Assembly: GCA_012932295.1 (NCBI GenBank)
Contig: JAAONU010000002.1
Span: forward strand, 34,931,485-34,995,484
Origin: Cyclina sinensis
Taxonomy: Eukaryota; Mollusca; Bivalvia; Venerida; Veneridae
Direction of reading: 5' to 3'
DNA length: 64,000 nt
Shown: positions 35,851 through 48,470 of the stretch, in pieces
How positions within the stretch are numbered: the first letter of the stretch is position 1
Layout of the letters: each line of letters begins with the position of its first letter
Made by a program: the position numbers and the translations under genes
Notes under the pieces: model-generated
Told to the model about the DNA's origin: nothing
Seen by the model: only the letters and a program-made list of their open reading frames with translations
The model's database searches: none

Positions 35851-37494
35851 GCGATACACAAATCTGCTGAAAACACCATCGGTTTCACTGACTAGATGAT
35901 ACATCGACTAAATGCAAATTAGCTTCCGTCACGTGGGTATCACAAGACCAAAGGCCGACCTAAATTTATAACAATCGTGACGAATGTCATATGTCTGTTA
36001 AGTTAGATGCTCATTTAATTTAGAAGAATATTTGTAAGACATTATGTAAATCTGGTTATTTATTATTTGCAAATCTTATAACCAGGATTTCAACCTGATC
36101 AGATTAAAATGTGACAATTTAGTAAAGGCCAGACAAAAGTTATCTGCCCCAATGGTATTACTCTGTCAAATTCAAACAAAGATATGCTTAAAGTTTCAAA
36201 GCAATACTTGCACTAGTACAAGTACTGATAACCCCTAAGGCAGGGCTAATTTAATCACAAAGTCTCGATAAAGTTAAACTAGGAAATGTTCCACACAAAA
36301 TATGTAAGCTCAGTGCTTGGAGAAAATTTTCACCAGATATTTATGTTCTTAAACTGATAAGCTAAGGATAGGGCCAATATGAATCTATGAACCCTGACGC
36401 TTTTTAAGTTTATTTTCCATATTTCTTTTCCTTTTATTTTGTTCATTCATGATTTTTGTTCGCAACTGCAGTATACCCCCACAGCTGACTCCAGTATACC
36501 CCCACAAACTTCGTTTGTCGGGAGTATAAAAATGTTTAAGGTTACAGACAGTATCCAGGATTTTATATACTATTGATCTATTTTATTAGATACACGCTTC
36601 TGTGATAAAGTGCTTGAAGCATACGTTTAATAATCCCGTTTTTGAACAGTGTTGTCCCTATCTATTATTACCTTTTACTCATTTTTCTTTCGAATAACTT
36701 ATTATTCTTTCAAATGGACCCCATTGGAAATAAGCTTTCAGCTTAATGGGCTATCCATAGGTCCCCAGTATTCACTTACAACTCATGTATAATTCAAAAC
36801 ATGTTTTATTAAAAGTATGCCGCCATGGTTGTTCCACGTTTTAGTCTTAAGATGCATGTAATTTTTAGTATGTCATCAGATATACTGATTTAAAACTCTT
36901 TAACTGTGATTTTATTGAATATTTCTGTGATCATGTGTTATAATGTGCTAATGACCTTAAAAGTGAATAAATAAATACATATAACATTCCTGTAAAGTTT
37001 CTTGACTCTAGCTCAAGAACTTTTGGAGCGACGTGCGACAAAACATCATTGTTTTAATATTAGCCATACTTTTTTCAGGAGTTTTAATGACATGGTTGTT
37101 CACACATGGTTATTCTGGAATTATTTTCAGTTTCAATTGCTTCTTCTAATTTGGATGGTCATTTCATTGCATATATTCTGGAAAATTGCAAAAAGTTACC
37201 TAGCATTAAATGCAACAACTGAGCTTTTCTCAGTATTGTTTATTAGTCGAGTTCTGTTAGAATGTTGATAATCTTCTTCATTTTTATTTATGACTTTGGT
37301 TTTAAGAACAATGCGTTTTCTTAGCAAATTTTGATTCTCCTATTTGAAGTATTAATATTGACCCTATGGGGATGCAAATTTTTCTTGTCAGTATTGTGCC
37401 TTAAAAACATAATAATGGCAGTATTGACCAATATATTATCTATGGAAAAGCAGAAACATATGAGAAAGCAAATATATGACAAGGAATATGATAG

Positions 37495-38893
37495 TCAAAA
37501 CATACCTTCCAAATTATTCAGGCAGGGGCCCATTACTCTTACTGTCCTAAGCCCAGGAGGACACTGATAATTATCCTTATTGATATTTTCTTCATGGCCC
37601 ATATGATCGAAAAACATTTTTCGATCCATCTCAGTCATATCAAGACTTGCAAACATAGTTGATGCTCTATGACGATTTCTTGTAGCGTTAATCGATACAT
37701 CAGCCGCCTTGCAGACACCAGCCACAGCATGCCATCCAGAACATTGGAACTTGGAGCTTTTTGTTGCAAAAAGGAACGGGATTTTCTTAGATATGTTGAA
37801 GCTTTCTCTCTTTTCTAACAAGATGGTAATTGGTTCAATCAAGTCTATAGGTATTAGTATAGGAACATACTTTTTGCCTTTTCAAGACATGTATGCAAGT
37901 ATGTACTGTCCAATTAAAAATTACTCGGCAGGATCTTAATGGTTTCAGTACTTTCTGGTGGAATCCAAACATAATTTATGGCATCAAACCACTCTTCAGT
38001 AAGAATTCTGCAGCCCTCTTCTCCTCTCCTGGCATTATATAGAGTCAGTCTTGAAACCACAAGCGACATCGGCCACGAATAATATTTTAATTCAAAATTT
38101 TTAACTAAATGTGCTAACTCTGCCTGAATGAAAGCTTTTACCTTTGTTATATCATTTTAATCTGGAAGGTTTTTTGGCATTCTGGCTTTTTAATGAGTTT
38201 TTGTCTGTCATATATCTGGCTTCAGCCAAAAATTCTGGTGCTTCGTCACTATATGCTTCTTTAAACTTCATCAATTCCTTGTTCTTTTCATCCTCGCAAA
38301 TCCCTGAGTAGTATTTTTTTAAATTTCTTTATACTTTTCTGGAATATGTTATTTATACTATAACCCATATTTTTCTCCATTTGTTTCTTCAATTGCACTC
38401 AGTATTTATTGCTTCAATAAGTATTTCCAAAGATGCTCTCTGATACATGTCTTCAAAGGATGCTTCTTCTTTTAATTCTTTAAATGTTAAAAACAACCGT
38501 GTCAGCTCCCGCATCTCCATCATCACCTCTCTCAAGACTTTTTTACTTTTTGCTAAGTTCATTTCTTCTACTACAGAAGTGTTTGTAGCCAATCATTTGA
38601 ACTAATTCTTCATCTTTGTGAAAGACTAATGATTTTATATTATCTTTTTTTATAGGTGCACTATACTTTCCACACTTTGCTTTGTGTTTATAAAAAGTCC
38701 TATTTGAGAGAAAGCATTTACAGAGATCACACATTATAATTTCATCTTTCATTTTAGTTTTTCTCTGTCTCATCATTTCTTTTTGATTTAGTTGTTCTAA
38801 GTTGATATTGTATTCATATATACCTTCAATTCTCTTGTTTTCAAAAAAGTTGTTTTGTTCTTGAATTGTTTTTTTTACGAATTTCTGCAACAT
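37495..38893 (-). pseudogene. Crypton-like tyrosine recombinase relic
   Basis: Read on the minus strand, the pieces follow the order of a eukaryotic tyrosine-recombinase family found in animal Cryptons. A Cys/His finger (CDLCKCFLSNRTFYKHKAKC, 38.7 kb) is followed by MMEMRELTRLFLTFKEL (38.5 kb), then EAPEFLAEARYMT (38.2 kb). Next comes the catalytic-Arg segment LTLYNARRGEEGCRILTEEW (about 38.0 kb), then NATRNRHRASTMFASLDMTE and FFDHMGHEENINKDNYQCPP (37.6 kb), with the expected His and nucleophile Tyr. These lie in all three frames: 38,893-38,543 in one; 38,592-38,389 and 37,842-37,495 in a second; the Arg segment in a third. Stops or frameshifts, or unrecognised introns, therefore separate them. 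Recombination activity is unlikely in this copy. The family call rests on motif memory. Confidence 0.7.
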
Positions 38894-39841
38894 CCTCCTG
38901 TGCCATTTTGCATTTTATGATGCCGTTTCAACTTTCCTCCCTGTATTATTTTTTTGACAATAAATGCACATGCGAACAGGCCTCTGCAAAAAAAGCTATT
39001 ATTGGCAACTTAATCAATTGTCAACATGAAACTGCTGCGTTTTTTAAAAAAATAGTGATTGCATGTACCTTAGTATTGTTACAGTCTTCCAGCATTAAGT
39101 ACCGAAACACTTCTGGCCTTGTATCGGTACAGCAGGCCTTCAGGAGGTCACTAAGTCAAAATCTGGTTAAGTTGAAATCAAAATTCTATTCTGCATCTAA
39201 AACGCAGGACATAGTTCAAATATGAATGCTTGAACTCTAAAAACAAGGAAATAGGTCACAAGGTCAAAACTATGTGTGACACAAGTTAAAAATTGTGAAT
39301 TTTTACTAAGTCAAGGGCAAAATCTCTACTACATGTAATACTGAATGAAGTAATAATTGTATTTTGAACTTGTTTAGACACGATGGCCAAAATGAAAAGA
39401 ACTGAATCAAAAGGTAAATGTATTAGAAAAAGCAAAGCCCAAGGTGTACAATAAGACATGCTGACCAACATTCCTGTAAAATTTCATAACTCTATGTCAA
39501 ATACTTTTTGAGCTATGTGCGACACAAGTTGAATATTGCTAATTTCTACTAAGTCATAGGCAATAACTCTTTCAACACTGACCAAATGAATCTACAAGTG
39601 ATACCCCAGTTGCATTACTACACATGCTGACCAACATTCTTTTAATTTTTAGGACTATAGCTCAAGCACTTTTGGAGATACATGTGACAACATTTTTTGG
39701 ATGGATGGGCAGACTGACTGTGACAGACGCACAGATGGACTGACAAGGGCAAATCTAAATGCCCTCAGAATGTGGGCATAAAAAGGAATGCTTGAAAGCC
39801 TGACTCTGGTTGAATGTAGTTTTTTATCATTCTGTTAAACA

Positions 39842-40215
39842 AGAGCTGTTGAAGGACAGCACCCTCGACTATTCTCAGTACTTGACACTAAAGGGCTATA
39901 ATCCGTATGAAATCACTGTCAATTAGATTATAAATCACTGCACACAAGTGTTTGAAATTTTAATCAATTCCTTTCAGTAGTTATGGAGATACCAGGTTGA
40001 ATGCAATAACTTAATCAAAAATTTCTATTTCTAAAAAGAGGCATAAATCTACAAAAATGCAAATCAGGGTTATGGGACCTGTGCCTATCATGTAAGATAT
40101 CATGGAAAACAAGTGTGTGAAGTTTCAATCCATTCCCTTCAGTAGTTATGGAGATACCAGCTTACACGTAAAAACTTAACCACGAGGACGCCGACACCAA
40201 TGATGACGCTAACAA
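39842..40215. repeat. AACAAGAGCTGTTG-type interspersed repeat with two internal copies
   Basis: Begins AACAAGAGCTGTTGAAGGAC. TTCAGTAGTTATGGAGATACC recurs at about 39,973 and 40,138, a 165-base period, each followed by a run towards AAAACTTAA. It ends near GAGGACGCCGACACC. Repeats of this style are familiar from molluscan genomes (recollection). Noncoding. Confidence 0.6.
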
Positions 40216-40904
40216 ATGGGTGAGTTCAATAACACAACTTTACAATCTTACTTATTAAACCAAGATGTTCAGAATACAAAATTGCTGCTTATAAAGAAAC
40301 TGCTTCTTGCACAAAATTTGTTCTGTATGACTGCACAAACTAAAAATATAACGAGAAATCAAGCATTCATAAAACAAATACTGAATTTATTCAACCAGCA
40401 AGTATCAATATAATTCTCGCTTTATTGCTAGTTTGCGCAATTCTTGATAGCATATTTGGTATTATACAGACAGTCAATAATACCAAATCTAGTTTTTTGG
40501 TTACTAGTTACAAGAAAATATTTCTGAATATTTACTGACTAATAAATTATATTAGTTTGTTCATAAATATATGTTGTCCACAAATGACACATCAATAACA
40601 CAACAGTTTGAAAATTACTTTCAATGTATCAAATGAATATCTGGTCTGAATGATGTTAAATTTGTATTTAAATTATAGTCACCTCTTTTGTTTTCTGTTT
40701 GCTTTTTTGACAATAGTTATCCTTGTCTTTAGAAGTCATTTTCCTACAAGCAATTAAGAATATTTTAATAGAATTAATGTCAATTATCATGTTTACATTA
40801 TAAATATACTGCTTACAGCCCCCAACAAATTATCATCGCTTTTATACAGACACATATTGCACGCTCCTGAAGGCGAAAATGAAGATATGTTCAAGAAAAA
40901 AATT

Positions 40905-41868
40905 CCCATTGGTTACATCGTGTTAAATCTATTTTAATTAAACGCGGACTAATAAACATATGGTATGATGATAGTTTCCCTGATATTAAATGGTTACAAC
41001 TTACTGTGAAACAAAAATTAAAAGATCTTTTTCTTAATGATTGGTATTCAAAAGTTGAAAATTCTTCAAACAGTACATTTTATAGGATATTTAAAAAGTC
41101 ATTTGGTATTGAATCCTATTTGTATAATATAAATGCTTCTCTTTTGTATTATTTCATCAAATTTCGAACTAGAAATCACCGTTTACCAATAGAAACAGGA
41201 AACTGGTCAAGGGTTCCTATTAACCAAAGATTTTGCAATGCTTGTCAAAAAAAATATTGGGGATGAGTTTTATTACATTTTTGAGTGCAAACAATTTGAC
41301 AAAGAAAGAAGAATATATCTGAAACGTTACTACTACTCTCGCTCAAATATGTTCAAATTAGAAAAACTCATGTGTTCTTCAAATAAAAGTGAATTCCAAA
41401 AACTATGTAAATTTGTTAAAATTATATTGAAAACGGTAAGAATATAATTATGTTATTTTACAATAAGGGTAATTTTTCTTTTGTAATTTATAATACTTAT
41501 ATGTATATTATATGTATGTGTGTATGTATATATGTATATATATATATGTATAAACAAACAAACAAACAAACAAACAAACGGTGTTTAGTCTAATAAGAGG
41601 AGCTCAAGTTTTGACTAAAATATGCAATACAAGTATATCTAGTCTATATAAGAAGTAATATCTATTGTAGTCTCTATAAATTTATTATATAATGTAGCCT
41701 CGTATGAACTGTCTTTGTCTTTTTTTTGTAACACAATGGTAATCGTATATTAAGTATTTAATGTAGCCTCGAAGTATAACAAACACTATTGTAAATTCCT
41801 CATATGTGCATGTTAAACATGTATTGAGAGAATAAAAGATCTGTTCTGTTCTGTTCTTTCTGTTCTGT
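40905..41868 (+). mobile_element. LINE 3' fragment with C-terminal ORF2 remnant
   Basis: Coding similarity runs from HWLHRVKSILIKRGLINIWY (about 40,908) through LKDLFLNDWYSKVENSSNST and RTRNHRLPIETGNWSRVPIN to the Cys region RFCNACQKK. After a frameshift near 41,250 it resumes as IGDEFYYIFECKQFDKERR and ends in LCKFVKIILKTVRI with a stop at 41,447. This is the usual C-terminus of a non-LTR retrotransposon polyprotein. A 3' untranslated part with (TA)n and (AAAC)n leads to a TCTGT/TTCTG pentamer tail at about 41,831-41,868. It is 5'-truncated and frameshifted. Confidence 0.8.
41508..41579. repeat. (TATG/TA)n and (AAAC)n microsatellites
   Basis: GTATGTATATATG passes into TA repeats and then about seven AAAC units, inside the LINE 3' region. 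Confidence 0.85.
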
Positions 41869-42062
41869 ACACACACATGATACAGTTGAACTTCGCTGGC
41901 CCCAATTTGGTCATCCCGTTGAAAAAGTTATTTATTATTATTAGTATTATTTATTCATTTATTTGTTTGATCTTTAAACTCACGGTTGGTCAAAAGTTGG
42001 ACTATATTTGGAAGATGAACACTGCCAACATAACATTTTGGATGTGTTTAACTTGATTTATC

Positions 42063-42557
42063 CTGTCAATTAATTCACATCCGGCCCGATAAATGGGTGC
42101 CGTATAAATTTTGCTTTATACGGCACATATTATGTTACGGACTACTTTTGTGTTTATAATCAGTAGGAAGTGATAAAATTTTTAGTTATTACAAACAGAC
42201 ACTACTTGAATTAAAATTCAACATTTCAATATGTAGATCTTACAATATAGTGATCATTTAAGGAAATAAAATTATTGAAACTTTGGAACTATTTTTTGTG
42301 TATATGTACACCTGGCGGATAACCTTGACATTAGCCTAATTTAAAACTCTAAAGATAGGTCTTCAATATCTTAAGTAAATTATTTCCAAATGCCAAGTGT
42401 GACAGGATAAATAGAATAATAGTTTAGTGTCTTAATTGAGAAAGTTTATCTGGCAAGGCGTAAGAATTTATCGGTTTGGCTCACCCGATAAATTCCTACG
42501 CCTTGCCAGATAAACTTTCTCATATTAAGACACTAACCTATTATTCTCTATTTATAC
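42063..42557. mobile_element. unit 2-specific insertion ending in a long hairpin
   Basis: Absent between TTAACTT(A/G)ATTTAT and CAGTCA(G/T)ATCTACGTAT in unit 1 (near 23,180). It contains a small inverted pair around TGCCGTATAA/TTATACGGCA (about 42,100) and the strong hairpin listed separately. Confidence 0.6.
42406..42555. repeat. near-perfect 150-bp hairpin
   Basis: Left arm from ATAAATAGAATAATAG through GTGTCTTAAT, GAGAAAGTTTATCTGGCAAGG and CGTAAGAATTTATCGG; right arm is its complement with few mismatches; the loop is about 9 bases near 42,480. The transcript would fold into a stem of about 70 bp. No coding content. Confidence 0.85.
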
Positions 42558-45500
42558 AGTCATATCTACGTATTATGACGTTTATGAATTACGAGTAATT
42601 TATCCAGTGTACAAATACACGCAAGATTCTTGTTATTCTTGTTGTCTCTAGGGTGAAGATCTAATTTTTTACCATAGAAGAATGCTTCACCACCATTATA
42701 CAGAATGTTCCAAAGGATATTTCCTTCATTTTTATTCAGTCATGATATCGAATGATTTTGGAGTCAGAAAAATATCCTATTCCTCACGATAAATAGCTGG
42801 ATTAAGATAAGAAAGTGTCCAAGCCCCATAGAGCGGTCTCAAAGCTTGAGCTTTCGTGGTCGACTTATGTATTAAAACCAACATCGTTTAAATGATTTGT
42901 ATTAAGTAATTGTTTTAAGTAGATTGATAAAACAAATAAGCAACTCTTTTCAGGCAAAAGAATAGCATTTGAGAAAATAAAAGCGTTACCAGTGAACTTT
43001 TGACAATTAAAAGAACACAGAAATTTAAAAACTGCGGCCGATGTGATTCATAAAACTTTAAAAATACTATTCCTCCAGGGTCATAACTGATTTTCGAGCA
43101 TTCCCGTCTTGTATTACATGTATTAAGTAAAAAGTTAATCTTTTTGTCTGAAATAAGATTCGAAACATATTATTATTCTAGAATACGAGTTAAATTAAAT
43201 TTTGTTTCCTTTGATTCATACAGCAATGCTTCTCATTTCCATTTCTTTTTTGTTTTCATTTTCTAGAAATGTTACTTTATTTAGTTGAAAATAAATTTCA
43301 GATGTTCCAACAGCAATTAAAGTAATATCCTGAGAAATCGTATTCTGACGCTATTACATAATGAATGACAGACAAAACTGAAGTAATGGGAAAAATAAAG
43401 TAAATATCGATTAAAACTTTAAGATCTCAGTGCGACTATTTAATTTACTCACGACTTTTAGACGTAAAATAAGCTTACACGCAAGCACAAACCATATAAT
43501 ACTTTGTAGACAAGAAGTAGTCAAAAGACAAACAATATGTGATGACCTGATTTCGAATGAGTTTACATGCAGCAAATGACTTTAGTTTCTCATTTCGTTT
43601 TTTTTTTATTTGTTCAATATTCTTTCAGTATGTACGCACATAGTATTAAAGTACCTTTATTTCATGTTTTATTGAATTGAGAAATATTGAAACGATGAAC
43701 ACACTTCTAAATGAATATCAGCTAAAAATACAAGCTGTACTTTATGATTCAGAAACACATAGCATTTGACAGTTTGCTTGTTTGTTTCAAGCGGTAGTGA
43801 TAATGAACAGACACAATTAGGAAACCTGAAGGACTTATGGAGCAAATGAGTGCAAATGTCGGCAAGAACAATGAAACAAGAGAAACAGTGAAATAAAATT
43901 ATAACGAACATACTTTAGGCCAAATTAAAGTTTATTTAAGAAACATTCTTTTAACATTTTATATTTACAGCTTGGCAATTGGAGAGAATGTTAAAGGTTT
44001 TCCTTTTCATAATGTAGGGGAGGTAACAAAAGTGTCGTTATGAAACCGTATTTATACTTCATTAGTCTTATTTTAAAACCCCATGAATCCTTTCTTAAAC
44101 GAATACCTTTCTGCATATATTTCCTAACTGAAATCTGTAGCTAGTACTTAAATGTCACACGGTACTTGTGATGAAGATTAGTCTTAATACTGAATGGACG
44201 TCTCAGAATGGAAAGTAAATTGAACATTGTCTGGGGTATGATCTGCAAGCCATCAAGCTGCAAAGAAAGGAGCTAAGTTTTGACAACATTGTAAACGTTT
44301 CATTATTGTGACATTAAATGGAAACTGACTTAAAAGTACTGATTACAGTGTACGCGACAGGTTTAACCGAGTGCTTGATTTCTAAATGACTTACCAAACT
44401 GCCTTCAGGAAAGTCTAAAAGTATTAAATAAATGTAAAAATGAACATAGAAGTACATGTTTATTCTTGATACAAATATAAAATGCCAAAATAAGTTTGAA
44501 TAAAATTTGCATGAAAGCGAGAAAGAACCTTAAAGCACTAAACTAATTTCTTTAATGGAATATATTTTCGTTATGTTGGTAATTTCAATAGCCAAACTGC
44601 TTAATTCTAAAACTCTACGAGATCAAAGACTTCGATTTAGCCGTCAGGATTTATTGCGGAACTTTGTAACAACTGTCAAAACTACAGGAGTTATGTGAAG
44701 TTACACAATGCCTCTGAGATTTAGACTATTTCTATTAATTGGTAAGATATTGTCGGAGAAAACAGGGACAATATATTGCCTACATGGGAAAATGTATAGC
44801 GTGACTTTGAGGAGACCCTTGAATGTCAAGACAATAAATCAGTTTTGTGAAAAAAGCTAAGTACCTTATTTTTGTATTTTATCGGTATCGTATCATAATG
44901 GCCGGATATATAAAATCTGGTAGCAACAAACAGGCTTTGAGAATTGTTTGCAGATAAAGCATTACATTTATGTTTTCTTAATTTAAAGTGAAAATTTTTA
45001 CAATAGTCTGACTTTATATTTTAACTGTATTAACCTTTATCCTGCTGGCGGCAACTTACTGCCTTTGTGACCAGTGCAGACCATGACCATGCTACACATG
45101 CATGCAGTCTGATCATGGTATTTACTGTTCACTTTTCAGTCAGGCTAAGAGTTAAAGAGCACATGTATGTTATTTCACTACAAGATAAAAAGATGAACTT
45201 AAAAATAGTTTATTTATTTGATACAAAATAAGATTGCCACAAACATTCCAAATTAAAATAAAAGACACATCTTACCCTATGTCCTATAATTTCTTCGGAA
45301 AAAAAACCAGTTACATGTGTTACATATCTGAAATAAACGTTAGTTGCGGTCACGGGGGTTTTTGATGAGAGCTTAGTTTAAAATTTATAACAAATATAAT
45401 GAATGTATTTGAGATTCGAATATGACAAAAAGAAGCAATGAAAGAGCATACACAGTCCCAAAACGTTTTAAGTTTGTCAGAAGTTATTTGGACTAAACTG

Positions 45501-47606
45501 AATGACTCAAAATTGACGTTATATTAGTGTTTCTTTCCTTTTCAGGTAACGTGCAAATGATGGGGTGTAGCGACGACGTATACATGCGCTACTTTCAGAA
45601 CGACAATGCAAAAGTGTAAATAAAAGAATCGACTGATAATTCTCATGACGACACTTTCTTTTTCAAAATGTTTGCACTGTTACTGTACTCAAGTATTGTT
45701 TTTGCCAATCATTTCCCAACAACGTTCCATATTTTTAAGGGTAACATCTGAATTGCACATAATATTATATTTCCTTTTTATGTTTAAGTGTAAATATGAG
45801 TTCATTCTCAGATAAACAAAAATTCTTATTGTCATATTATTGTAACCCTTGCTTTGAAATAATACTCATTACAGAAAATGAAGTTTAATACACGACCATA
45901 AATTCTTGTTTCCTTTTTAATAAAACCAAAATCTAAATATTTTTAATAGATGATAATTTTCAATTCTGTTAGTGGCAACAGATGTGTAAGTTTTTCTCAC
46001 ATACGCACGAAAATGTAACGACCAGGCTACAAACGGGAAAGGGACGTCAAAAGGAATTTACCTAGTTGCAAATTTCATGAACATTTTTTACATGCATTCA
46101 AATTATTAGATTAGCCTGATGTCAGGAATAAAAACAGATTATTTCAACATTAATGATCATCTAGGTGTCAAATTAAGTGTCGGGTTATATTGGAAGAATT
46201 TAAACCTGTTAAAATTTAAGATGTATTTTTACTCAAAGCAATTGCAAAAATTGATTCAATACACCACTGTAGCAAATCACTCTCTTATCAAAGTTACTGT
46301 AATGCATATAGGTATCGAATCATTGAAGAATAGAACATAAGAGAGTTATCCGGAAAATTACGCAAACATGCTCAAAAACACATTGTGAATTCTTTTAAGC
46401 ATACACAAATCAAAACCGTCCTCTGAGCCAATATTCTGCCGTTTTATTGGGTATCAAAATAGCATACAAATGGCTACGTGTCATTTTTGAGCAAAATGTA
46501 ACGTCAATATGTCGGCAAATGTTTCTTTAAAAAATACCAGCAAATAAAATATTTTTTTGTAAAAACGTATTTTAATTTTACAGTCTGATAACATTAGAAT
46601 TCATGAACGCAATTATATTCGACAACGCTGTCTATTCTTTACTGGTCTACTGTTGTTTCGTACTTAATTGTTGTATCAGTGTTTTGAATCTTTACATTTG
46701 CCACAGAGTCATATCATAATGGATTTTCAGAGGAATTTCTGCCATTTAACGTAAACTATGACTCAAAAGTTTTCCATTCTGACGAGCTTGATATTCATTA
46801 AGTTCATCAAATTTCATTTACATATATAATAATGAATTATGTGTATCAAATACAGAATGATTTCAAAGCTTTTGATCACTCCCACTTTAATGATAGCTAT
46901 TAAATATGTCACTACAATCATGGAACTTCTTTTATATACAAGACCTGCTTAAATAGTTCGAAAAAGAAAGAACTTTTTTTCTAAACCTACACAGTCACGT
47001 AAAACTATTAACTTTGTGAACATACATCATGACATATGTTAAAAAAATCAGAAAATGAAAGCTTTAATTACACAGGTGTTTCTATAATCTATAAAAGTAA
47101 TTAATATGTGTATTGTTGGATGAACTTAAGGGAATCTTAAAATTTAACAAATGGTATGTTCTTCTCGGGAATTCTGTGCCATAACTTTGACTACTACATC
47201 TATAGTATGTCGTATTAGCATCGAGCGAAGGCTGAAAGAGCTTGCCTTTCTTATTTGTTTGACTTTTCAGTGGTTCGATGATAAACGATAAGAATAACAA
47301 TATGATTGTAAATGAGTAATGTAACACATCATTACGCTTATATACCAGCTATCAATACTATCAAATGGCACTGGAAGTATTACTTGGTATGTTATCTGAC
47401 AAATTGTAACACCAACGAATACATCTAATCATCATCTTTAATAATTTTATGTAGCAAGGTTCAAAATTGTTTTGAGATGTTCCCTTAGGCTAGTGAAACC
47501 AAATTTCACAACTACACATTTACTTAAATTCAGTCGAAATATTCATATATATATTTTTTGTGTGCAACCAACATTTCAAACAATTATGCAGAACTAATAA
47601 TGTATA
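42558..47606. other. unit 2, collinear stretch without a confirmed gene
   Basis: Counterpart of about 23,200-23,450 and 24,702-30,430 in unit 1. The exon-like segment matching 25,600 is broken here by TGA at 43,847-43,849. The one matching 27,534 remains open for 22 codons from about 45,551. No protein family was recognised. Confidence 0.45.
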
Positions 47607-48470
47607 GGGACTGAGCAGTAGCAGTGCACAACAGTAGGAAAACTTGAAGTTGGCAGAAGCAGTACGAGCAAACGTGAAATTGTCAGTAGCAGTAAGAGCA
47701 GTTGCAGTAGGAAAAACGAGAAGTTGGAAATAGCATTAAGAGCAGTAGATAAAACGTGAAATTGGCAGTAGCAGTACAAAGCAGTAGCATAGAAAAAATA
47801 TGGTTGACAGAAGCAATAAGAGCATTAGCAGTAGTAAAAACTGGCAGTAGCAGTAAGGGCAGTGGCAGTAGAAACAAGAACTTCGGTAGAACCGATGAAA
47901 GCTTCCCATACTAACTCTATGTCATAGTAGTAGCATGAAGGGATCTTAACTTGAATTGCGTCAAGATTCCTGAAAGAATGCGAAGGTCTCAGCAAACCGA
48001 GAGGGTTCCTAGACATCGATTTTCTCGATTGGCATCAAAATTCCTGAACTTCTGCAACCGGTTAAACGGTCCCTGGACATCAAAAATGACATTTTCTTGA
48101 TTTGCACCAAAATTCTTGAAAGTCTGCGAGGGTGTCAGAAACAGTCGCAGACTGGTGCAATGGACTCTGGAGTGTCCCTAGACATCAAAAATGACATTTT
48201 CTCGATTGGAACAAAATTTATGAAAGTTTGCAAGAGTGTCAGAAATAGTCGCAGACCTATGCAGTAGACTCTGAATAAGTTTTTCCTACTGCTGCTTCTC
48301 TTACTGCTACAGTAATATTCACGTTTTATCTACTGCTACTGTCCTTACTGCTACGGCCAACTTCACGATTTATCTACTGCTACTGCTCGTACTGCTATTG
48401 CCAACTTCACGTTTGATTTCATTTCTACTGCCATCTATTACTGCGTACTGCCACTGCTAACTTCCTACTA
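47607..48470. mobile_element. inverted minisatellite element (GCAGTAGCAGTA arms)
   Basis: The left arm (about 47,611-47,880) is a degenerate array of GCAGTAGCAGTAAGA and AACGTGAAGTTGGCA units. The right arm (about 48,283-48,470) is the complement, CTACTGCTACTGC and CCAACTTCACGTTT. The centre holds two to three units of about 106 bp beginning GACATCAAAAATGACATTTTC (48,073 and 48,179, with a partial near 48,012). The matching site of unit 1 (about 30,440) is empty. Open frames here are repeat artefacts. Confidence 0.7.

Larger units (their letters stand above)
36068..41926. mobile_element. composite insertion of 5.86 kb in unit 2
   Basis: Absent from unit 1, where the flanks meet at about 23,032-23,050. 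Both edges carry GTTATTTATTATT (36,055-36,067 and 41,927-41,939), a 13-base direct repeat, though this is low-complexity sequence and so weak as a target duplication. Inside are a Crypton-like recombinase relic (minus strand), a LINE 3' fragment, a two-copy AACAAGAGCTGTTG-type repeat, TATACCCCCACA motifs near 36,480 and 36,506, and related TAGCTCAAGxACTTTTGGAG segments at about 37,009 and 39,659. It is probably a nest of several insertions. Confidence 0.65.

Noticed and set aside
47594..48016. Leucine-rich minus-strand frames
   Set aside because: They are translations of the GCAGTAGCAGTA minisatellite, not genes.
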